Assembly (NCBI RefSeq): GCF_050003625.1
Contig: NC_134398.1
Location: forward strand, 82,306,003-82,370,002
DNA: 64,000 nucleotides
Direction of reading: 5' to 3'
Source: Haematobia irritans
Lineage: Eukaryota; Arthropoda; Insecta; Diptera; Muscidae
A program made the position numbers and the translations under genes. Shown piece after piece: positions 55,595 through 64,000 of the stretch (the stretch's first letter is position 1; every line of letters begins with the position of its first letter). The notes beneath the pieces were generated by a model. It worked only from the letters and a program-made list of their open reading frames with translations, was not told where the DNA came from and searched no databases.

Positions 55595-56210
55595 ACAACA
55601 TTTTTTAATTCACATTCAAAACACTGAATTCGGATCACAACTTAAGAAGTGGGGCAAATTCCGTGCAACGGCTGTTGAAATGGGTGCCATCCGTCCTATG
55701 CACATGTCAAATTCATAGTTTCTGCGCCAATTTTTCACCACTTCCGTACCCAAAAAGAAAATTTTCACTACATTTTTTGCAGCGTTATTAAGATATTCAT
55801 TTATGAAAGAATAGTTTTAATATCAAGTACTATTTTTTTAATTAAATTGACTAAAAATCCTACTAAACAAAATAATAAAGGAGCTTTAGTTACTAAACTA
55901 AACCCAAATTAGGAACTTAAATCATAAGTTCCACCACAGTTTTATTTCATAAATATCAGACTTCAAACATTCACTTATAATAAAGAAACTAACTTATAAT
56001 TTAGAAGACAATATTAAGAAATAAAACTATATATTGCCCTCGGCAACTGCTATCACAACCCCAATAATTCGATTGTGTTCGAAAGTCTTTGTGCGGTTGT
56101 ATTTACTTTATATAAAAACAATGGAAAATCGTAAAGACGTTTTCATGTTGTGTGGGGCTACAATTTTTCTGGGTCTAAGCCCCCTCCCCGGAGATCTTCC
56201 TACGCCTATG
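55595..56210 (-). mobile_element. hAT-like family, reversed partial copy 3
   Basis: Reverse complement of the left half of 49721-50809, ending CTTCCTACGCCTATG at 56210. It includes CACAACTTAAGAAGTGG and the C-run CCCCCTCCCCGG. The other end is missing, so no target duplication can be tested. Confidence 0.8.
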
Positions 56211-56837
56211 CTACAAACAACTCCAATTTTACAGAAATAATGAGCACAAGAAAAAGAAACTGTGTATTTACTGTATCAGTCAGTCATTAGAAAAAATAAC
56301 ATAAACTTACAGAAGCCATAAAGTTTTCGCCGACGTTTCTCTCAAATATCATGCAGTTACGAAGCTGGAGAAAAATATAGGATTTAAAACCTTCTCCTTT
56401 TTTAAATATATTTTCATGAGTAGAGTTTTTTTATGAAATAAAATTGTGATTATGAACGCTTATAAAACAGTATTCAAAAACGAAACAATGGACCAACGAA
56501 AAGACGCACATCAGTCATCATATCCGCATGGCGTATTATTTAAATATTTCTTTAATTTATTTTTGTTTATGATATTTTAAGCAGCGTTGCCGTTACGGGC
56601 TCTAAAGAGCCAAATTGGATCTTTTTTGAGCTACTGGCCCTTTTCTGGCTCTTCTTCATTTTGGCTCCAAATTAGGCTCTTTTTCATTTTTCTGGCTCTT
56701 TTTCCTCATTTTTAGTTATTCCCCATTTAAGTTCTTATTACGTACTTAAAAAGTGCCTGTGCCATACGTTGCATAAAGAACGTTGCATTTAGGTATGCAT
56801 CTACCATATACACAACTGTCAGTGTGTGCGTGGCTTA
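56211..56837. other. Intergenic, GGCTCTTTTT-rich stretch
   Basis: About 56582-56720 carry repeated TTTCTGGCTCTT phrases after GCAGCGTTGCCGTTACGGGC, which looks like one end of a hAT-type element; no partner end was found. Confidence 0.45.
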
Positions 56838-57196
56838 AGGCCGGTATGCACCTCTAGCGAAATTTTCGGTAGCAAAAATTTATTTAAGTCTACAACAAAA
56901 AAACAGGGCTGTGTTCACAAATTTTAAACCAGCTAATCGCTTTTAAAAATTGTTAATATATGTTCAAAATATTCCTCAAATAAATTGCTTATTATTTACA
57001 GACCTTTTAAAACTTTAACGCACACAATGATTGTAATAAATTAAATGTTTGCTGCCAAAATATGCTTTTTACAACCCTGTTATTTTCATTAGAGGTGCGT
57101 ACCAGCTTACGAAATTGAACGCTACCGAAAATTTCGTTAGCATAAATAGCAATGCATTTCTTATGGGAATTTTTCGCTAGAGGTGCATACCGGCCT
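56838..57196. mobile_element. PIF/Harbinger-like MITE (359 bp)
   Basis: The perfect TIRs are AGGCCGGTATGCACCTCTAG and onward (about 25 bp), flanked by TTA (56835-56837 and 57197-57199). The inner part repeats TAGAGGTGCGTACC. It lies directly upstream of the hAT-derived gene. Confidence 0.9.
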
Positions 57197-57664
57197 TTAC
57201 ACGAAAGAGTGAAAAAGAACAGTTTCTAACGGCCATAAATTGACATGAAAAATAATAGAAAATATAATATGAAATAATTCATACAATCGAATTTATAATT
57301 GTGATGGATAAGTAAGTATAGTGTTACTTTCTTGAGTATTTTCAATAAAACTACTCACATTTTATAGAATAAATTGAAGAGCCCAATCAAAACAAGTGGC
57401 AAAGGAAATGTAAAGCAAAAGATTGTAAAGAAAAATAAGCCGGTTGAAAGCAACGAGCCGCAAAACGTTTGTGAGTTATCGGAATCGTCTTCATCAGATG
57501 AATATGGCAGTGAAGAGGGATCTGTTAAAAAAGGAGGTAGTGGAAAAAAATATGAAAAGCGTCGTAAATTTCTTTCTGGGTGGGGATTACAATATAATTG
57601 GCGGTTCAAAGCGACCAAAGTGCATAGCATGCAATCAAATATTGATATGCAAAATGGGTAATAT

Positions 57665-60546
57665 CACTGAAAAAACAGTGAACCCTTTTCCATTGCAAAA
57701 TGAACTAAACTGTAGTAATATTGACCATGATTTAGCCCTTAAGATTTTTTTCAACTTGTCTAGTTTATAATTTTCTTGAATTTTAGTTCATCTATAACAT
57801 TGTAGTTTAGTTCATTTTTACAACACCATAAGATTTATATACCCCTACCAAGTTAAAAAGTCAGTATTATTTTGGTTTACTTGCTTATTTTGTGAGAAAC
57901 CCGATAATAAAAATTGTTTAACAGTCTCTTTAAAATGTCGACGACTAAACTATTTTTAAATCAATCATTCCACAGTACAGAGAAATGAAATAATTAAAGG
58001 AACAACAAACCGTTTTACTATTATGAAAATTTTCATACATTAAAATTAAACTTTCTTTAAACAAAAGTACTTTATTATAAAAACTTATGATGAAAGTTCT
58101 TAATACAATGTTTTTTGTGAATAAAAATTATGACCACGTGGAACAGAGAGTAGTTCATTTGAACTCGCTGTTTGGACATTTTGACTTATCCTTTTTTATT
58201 CATCGTAGGTAATTTTTTCACATACCTTGCTGGAAAAAAATGGAAACAATAATGAAAATTGTTAAAAATTAACACCATGTAATGAAACATAATTTTTAAT
58301 TCTTCATTTTAGCTTGTAGCTTACAATATGTGGGGCATTTTATCAAATGGTGTAAGGAATTTAACTTTTCTTTGGAAAACGTATCTCATAAAATTTGTAC
58401 CTGAAACAATTAGAGAAATAATGAAGTATTCTAAATAAACTCATAAAACTGTGTTGTCATCGATGTGAAAGATATAATAAAATAAATATTTTAGTTGAAA
58501 GAAAGACAAAGTTTTAATATAAAACTTACCAATTTTTTATTAAATTGTACGCTGAGGGGAAATATAAAAAGTTGTCCAAATTTATTTGGGTTACTCTGAA
58601 ATTAAATATTTATTTTTTACATTAAATAAAATTATTAAATAGGGTTTCAAAAAATCTAATGAAAAAAATAATAATATGCATAAAAAAAACCAAATATTCT
58701 TGATATCCCTAGACAGTCATCATTCGTCAAAATGACGACACGTAATTTCATTTTCGATTTAAAATGCATTTTAGTCCATTGGGAAATGGTAAATTTAAGT
58801 TATACTAATTCGACCGTTTTATGAATTTTTGTTTTATACTACTTAAAACCAAATTTAGTAAGAAAATAAATTCAAGTTTGGTTCACTTTTCGCTCACGAT
58901 GAAAATTATAGCGTCTTGAAATCAGCCGTAGTCAAAATGACGAAGGATGACGTTAATGTACAAAAAACAAGGATGACTGTCCAGGATTAAAAGAAAGTTA
59001 AAGAATCATTACCAATTCACTACTAAATTACAGACAAAGGAGTACTAAAAATTTGTCCAAATTTTTAAGGGGTTATTCTGAAATTAAATATTTGTTTTTA
59101 CATTAAAAATATTACAGTGGTTTCCAAAAAAATTTATTAAAGAAATACTAAAATAAGGTATTAAAAACCTGTAATTTTGATGATAAAACGGTCATAAAAA
59201 CGTAAATATTCTAGTCGAAAAAAGCAATTTTTAAAAGAAAACTTACCATTTCTCTATTTTTTTAATTTGTTCGAATCCATCTCGAGTTGCTCTGAAATTA
59301 AATATTGTTTTTACAACAAAGAAAAACATTAAACTGATTTCCAAAAAAAATTAATTAACAAATAATAATATACATAAAAAATATTCTTTTTAAAAGAAAG
59401 TCATATTAAAAAAATACTTACCAAGTTATGAATAAACTATACGCTGAGATATAACAAAAATTTTCCAAATTCATCTGGAATTGAATATTATTTTTTTACA
59501 TAGAATAATAAAAATTTCAATACACTTTCAACTTATTTTCCTAAATATTCTTAATAACTTTTTTCTAAACTACTGATAAAATATTAATAACTTTCATTTA
59601 AAAGGTTTAAATATCAAACACAAATATATGTCTCAAAAATCCAAAATATTCCACGTCTTTATATTCCCTTGTTGCATACCAGCTAAAAAGATCAACAGCC
59701 CACGCCAACGCCAACTATACAACTGAAGCATGCCAAACAAAACCAAGCAAAGCCAAAACATTCTTACAACAACAAAAACACATGTGCCTTTATTGAAAAC
59801 AACACCTCATCCAGCCAAATAAACCATCCGCGAATAACAAACACACACACACACACAAACCACTAAATGAACAAAAATAAAAACAACCCCACGCCCATGT
59901 ATACACAACAAAACTCAAGTAACATCATCTTTACATTAATCACATTCCACTATGCCGATAAAGATCTCTGTACTATGCATTAGTTCATCGCATCTGCTGA
60001 CAATTTACTCTAAGAATAATATTCGTAAAGGCACGCCAGTTTATGAACGATGAAACGTTTAACTTAAAATTTGCAAAATTTTCATGAAATGTTATCTACC
60101 ATTTTTGACGAAAATGTCTATAAATTTAATTACATGTGAACTAAAAATATTGGGTAATTTTCTACCAATAATTATTAGCTATAGGAATTGTCAGTAAGAA
60201 ATTGCTATCCACTTTCAAGTTCATTTTTCGTAAAAAAATATTTTCTCATACAAAACAATCTTATTGTAAATTGCACTTATTATTTAGAAAATTCTTTACA
60301 TTTCACAAGTAGTTTTATAGCATGACAAACGAATTTTTAACTACCAGTTAAGAAATTTTTTAAGGAAATTTCCATCGTATATTGTAGGCCATGAACTAAA
60401 CGATTGCTACTTAGAATTTGTAAAATTTCCTTTCGAGTAGTTAATTTTCGTTGAAGATACGAAAAATGAACTAAAATTCTGGAAAATTCTTGTAATAAAT
60501 TATTGTAAAAATCTTCTTAAATTTACGAGACACTTTTTTTCCTGTG
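57665..60546. mobile_element. Large TIR element, copy E2 (2882 bp), uninterrupted
   Basis: The ends are CACTGAAAAAACAGTG and, reversed, CACAGGAAAAAAAGTG (13 of 16 match), with AT on both sides (57663-57664 and 60547-60548). The interior is AT-rich. Degenerate units start ACCAATT..., with CTGAAATTAAATATT at about 58597, 59078 and 59294. A unique GC-balanced stretch lies at about 59640-59900. It contains the piggyBac-like MITE (58707-58986) and no recognisable transposase. Size and lack of coding suggest a non-autonomous element of unknown superfamily. Confidence 0.85.
58707..58986. mobile_element. piggyBac-like MITE within E2
   Basis: CCCTAGACAGTCATCATTCG to GATGACTGTCCAGGA with TTAA following (58987-58990). 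Same position as 51363-51632 in E1. Confidence 0.55.
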
Positions 60547-60974
60547 ATCGTCCGCCATTCGACCACAAAAAAGCATATCGACAATTTGAAGAAAGTTGCC
60601 GATATAGAGCAAAACCAAATTGTCGATTTTTTTATTCCAAGAGTTTCCGAATTAAGGTAGGTACTATGTTCGGTTTCCGAAGCGAAATCCCATACAAAAC
60701 CAAAAATGCGAAAAACTACCGAAATATTTTTTCATTTGTGGTACTTTGTTTTTTTTCGAGTTGAAAAACTGACATAAAGTGCATAGTCCCTAATTAGGTC
60801 GGCTTTAAATCCTTCCATATGTTGAGATTAGTTAGTTTCAAAACATGGCGCCATTTGTAATGTGATTTAAGAAATAATTGATTTATTCAAATGATTTGTG
60901 TTAAATTAGAATACAAAAGTGGTTCGCGTTGTTATTTAAAAATGCAATTAGATTGACGAAATAAAAATAACGGA

Positions 60975-61830
60975 GTGCTATATGTATATAACATATATAA
61001 CAGCATCTGGTTCTGTAGCCGTTTCTGCCACAGTAGCATCTGCCCTCACATCCCTGACACCCACAATTGCAGCCACTACATCAGCTACAGTGAACAACTC
61101 CAACATAGCACCCTCAACACCTGCCACGACCACAGTGGCTGTGACCGCAAATATTGTATTGCAACAACCAAATACAACGGCCGCCCAAGTAGTGAGTGGT
61201 CCCATTGGGGTGGCAGCAAATACTACTCCAACATTAGCCACTATTACTAATTCTTCAAATGCAATATCGACTGTTGCTGCCGTTAGTAATACAAATGCAA
61301 TACTAATGCAATGGTGGTTTCACAATCATCCACAATAGTATCACCAGCAGCTGGATCGAATGTTGTTGTTCCCACCACTACAATGGCTTTAGCAGGAGCT
61401 ACCGTGGGACTTAAGTCTGGTCCAGATATTACAATGACATTGAACCGTATAAATACGGCAGAGAATGAAGTTGGTGTGGAGGAATGTTTACCAGGTGATG
61501 TTGTTAAATTGGATTTTGCTGGCGAAGAAGTGGCCGGGTGAAATTTTACCCCTAAGGAATGTCTTCTAGGAGTTTCCAATCGGCGACCGGTGCCCGTTGG
61601 AAACTCCGCCTATTACAACAGTACCATCATCGCTTCAGCCATCAGCAACAATAGCATTCCATCAGCGTCATATTGTAGAGATACAACCAGGCCACCATTT
61701 ATCATCATCCCCTGCTAATTTAGAATTGACTAATGTTATGCTACATAATGTTTGCACAGAACACGAAGAAGTAGAAGAAGCTAATTGTCATAATACTGCA
61801 GATGTAATCGATGAAGATTTCTTTTTTAAA
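60975..61830 (+). pseudogene. Ser/Thr/Ala-rich coding stretch with frameshifts, unidentified
   Basis: Three overlapping frames succeed each other: about 60982-61300 (rich in A, T, S, N, V), 61311-61541 (ending ECLPGDVVKLDFAGEEV) and about 61597-61800 (starting METPPITTVPSSLQPS and with EHEEVEEANCHN). The composition and the unique non-repetitive segments look like a real protein, perhaps a transcriptional regulator, but I do not recognise it. At least two frame changes and no introns suggest a retrocopy or decayed exon. Sequencing errors are the alternative. Confidence 0.5.
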
Positions 61831-63398
61831 ATATGCTTAAAAACGATTTCGTCTTATCTCTGTAAACCCAGTGCTTCTACATTCAACACCCATTTTTTAC
61901 AAAGAAATGAATTGTATTTTTTTTATTATTTTACCGCTCCTCGTAATTGCTCCCTTTTCTATTTGTTAAGCGAGCTCGTTTTTTGTGTGTAAGAGGCGTA
62001 AATGAATGAGAACTGAACAAAAGAAATGTTAATGCAATTTTAATTTTTAATGGAAACAACATGAAAGCTAAATATGAGAAATGATAATTAAAAATTTTTA
62101 AATATAACAATATTAATGAAAGAAAGCTGATAATCCAGAAAAGAAAACATTGTGTTCTAGGGTCTTTAATTAGTGTATAAATGTACAAATTAATAAAACA
62201 TCATAATAAAATTATAATCGAACTTGTTTTATTTTTATATACCGGGGTATAAGTAAATAATTGGGTGGTCTTATACGTTTTATACTTTTTAATATAAAAT
62301 TAGTAAATTTTTCTGAACAAAGTTATATCCAAAATAAATGTTTATAGCAAATAATTAAATATTTTTTATTTAAATAGCAAAATAATTTTCTTGTATTCAT
62401 CATTTGTCCAAAATGATTGCGATAGGCTGGAATGAAACGATTTAATTTCGTTGTGGCTTTTAAATTTCAGTTAGCGGCATTCTTGCATTTTATCAATTCA
62501 AAACACTGGTTGAATTTCATAACGTGACTGAAATAGTTATTGGAACTTATACATTGGGAGAGTATAACATCCTTCAGTAAACCAGCCAATTGCTTCTCAA
62601 TGTATTAATTTCAGTCAACGAAGAGTCTGGTATAGAACACTAACATCCCTTTGTGACGAAATATAAGTCGGGAACAGTGACTTTGGCTTAGGGACTACCC
62701 TTGAACTTGAGTTATGGGCTTAAGTTGGTTGTTCCCCCCGATGTACAACATTGGCAAATGAAATGGCGTTATTATCCTTTGTGGGAACCGTGGTGGTGAC
62801 CACTGGATTTTAAATTGCTAGTGAGGCGGCAACAGCATGGTATTGCAATGCGATTGTGTAGATATTGTGGACACCAACGAATTAAGTTTGTTGATGAATG
62901 AGTCCATTGCTGCGCATGATGTAAAAGTTAGCATAACACCGGAATTATATGTTTTTTTGATGTGCGTTACAAATTGACGGTATCCATTTGGAAAAGCTGA
63001 AGAAGACAATGTACCACATGTTGTAAAAGCTGTTGCAGAATGTGGTAAGACACCAGGAGTAGAGCGGCTGGAGCTTTATTCTTAACAATTATTAGTGTCC
63101 AGTGCTGTATGAGATTTTTTTGCAAAACAATCCAAAAACTGGTAGAAAAACACTTTTCAAAACAATTATCATGAATGCGTGTATGTAAACAATCAGCTGC
63201 TGCGTATGTATAAGTAAAAATAGTATGACATTTGGCGATGTTGTCAATTAAATTGCGGAGAAATAAACGCGGAATAGCTCCAAAATAGCTGTTTTCTTCG
63301 TTCGAAATGTATTGTCAACACTCTCATTTTTCAACGCGAAAGAATGGTTAAGTGAAGTTTTTTTCGTGCCAACAAACATAGTACCCACCTTTACGACG
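61831..63398. other. Intergenic or intron, nothing recognised
   Basis: Between 62700 and 63060 the sequence is less AT-rich and may be decayed coding DNA, but no frame holds for long and no domain is visible. Confidence 0.4.
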
Positions 63399-63699
63399 GA
63401 AAGCAGATATAGCAGAAATAAAACTTTTAATGCGAGCAATTAGTGCAAACCAACAGTTTAATTCTATGGATAAATTATCCCAATTTAATCGATCAATTTT
63501 TCCTGATTCAGAAATTGCCAAAATGGTCAGTACAAATTGTGAAATTTGTAATATAGTTAAAAATACTAAACACAAAAATATTTTTTTAATGGTTTCTTAT
63601 GGTCGTACTAAAGCTGGTCAAATTGCTGAATTCCTGGGAAACGAAGGATTTCAACTTATGACTAGCCGAATGAAAGAACGCATGTTTAGTCTTATTATA
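63399..63699 (+). pseudogene. hAT-transposase-like exon, cut by a mobile element
   Basis: After a possible acceptor (GACGGAAAG) the frame encodes IAEIKLLMRAISANQQFN, then DKLSQFNRSIFPDSEIAK, an odd AT-rich insert of about 20 codons, then YGRTKAGQIAEFLGNEG and ERMFSLII, where the CACGGATG element begins (63700). The arrangement (PDSEIAK, GRTKA, FS-I-I) is that of the DUF4371/hAT-like transposase family. It probably belongs with the zinc-finger exon at 57368-60656, but the splice phases of 60657 and 63399 do not agree. Not functional as it stands. Confidence 0.6.
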
Positions 63700-64000
63700 C
63701 ACGGATGAAAAAGACTGTTTTTCATATGTTTGGCTATAAACATTATATGTTTGGAACACAAATTTTTAAACACAATATTTTTGAGTGCATGCATATAATG
63801 TTCATAAACTAGCAGAACATGTTTGGGACATATATGTTAATATGTTAGAACATATTATGTTTGGGACATAAAATGTTTGTAAATATAATATGCTTGGATG
63901 CAAACATATATTAATTTAGAAATAGCCTATAAACATATATGTGTTTAGTAGCTTGGAGCGCTATTTAACAGGGAGCGATATTGAATTAAGTTGGTGGTTG
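63700..64000. mobile_element. CACGGATG element, left 301 bp, cut by the window end
   Basis: Aligns with 9769-10069 with only about three substitutions. TA precedes it. It interrupts the hAT-like exon. Confidence 0.88.

Larger units (their letters stand above)
57368..60656 (+). pseudogene. hAT-derived gene, N-terminal zinc-finger exon split by element E2
   Basis: The exon probably starts after TTTTATAG (57367). It encodes a basic/acidic N-terminus (SESSSSDEYGSEEG), then KKYEKRRKFLSGWGLQYNW and, in another frame, CIACNQILICKMGN; a one-base frame change lies near 57600. The coding sequence breaks at 57664 and resumes at 60549 with IVRHSTTKKHIDNLKK. Removing E2 with one AT joins the two parts in frame and completes a C-X2-C...H-X5-H finger of BED/ZBED-like type. 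It ends near a GTAGGT at 60657. The N-terminus resembles the start of hAT transposase-derived proteins (DUF4371 group). Probably a pseudogene in this copy. Confidence 0.65.

Noticed and set aside
62818..63009. Short minus-strand frame near 62.9 kb
   Set aside because: No domain, start or context; the region may hold decayed coding DNA, but I cannot support a specific gene.

Overview
This is AT-rich, repeat-dominated nuclear DNA of a higher fly. The mixture of mini-me/DINE-like elements, arrays of TGACAAAATTTTCTATAG units, tRNA-headed SINEs, a tRNA-Leu-primed Ty3/Gypsy element, DD37E and DD41D mariners and a methuselah-type receptor gene suggests a muscid (stable fly, horn fly or house fly type), but the species is inferred, not shown. 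I see no bacterial, plasmid or phage genes and no CRISPR.

Host genes are few. At 33.2-35.1 kb three exons with good splice signals encode the end of the ectodomain and the first three membrane helices of a methuselah-like GPCR; the later exons are not found. At 57.4-63.7 kb lie broken exons of a hAT-transposase-derived gene (zinc finger plus transposase-like segment), one of them split by a 2.9-kb TIR element. A Ser/Thr/Ala-rich coding stretch with frameshifts sits between them (60.98-61.8 kb).

The rest is layered mobile DNA. 0-11.6 kb: a foldback element, a SINE, a hAT-like element split by a smaller TIR element, mini-me fragments, and a dead RNase H-bearing LINE split by a TIR element that is itself split by a second copy; these TIR elements carry tRNA-derived modules. 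11.97-18.11 kb: a young, near-complete Gypsy-type retrotransposon on the minus strand. 19.3-32.7 kb: a DD37E mariner relic, mini-me-like elements with 152-154-bp tandem repeats, several short hAT and PIF/Harbinger-type elements, a third tRNA-bearing TIR element and a solo LTR carrying an insertion. 38-53 kb: one large TIR family in several copies, a DD41D (rosa-like) mariner, and a near-identical inverted duplication of a mini-me element around long (AT)n palindromes. 53.7-56.2 kb: a second dead LINE, hit by a SINE directly before its YADD motif, and a hAT-like fragment.

Many boundaries can be proved inside the window, because interrupted sequences rejoin in frame or an empty site exists in a paralogous copy. 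The most interesting item is the roughly 0.9-kb TIR element (CACGCAAA ends, 2-bp target duplications TA/TG) with two divergent tRNA-derived heads, one homologous to the local SINE head. The SINE in turn shares its 3' tail with the local LINE.
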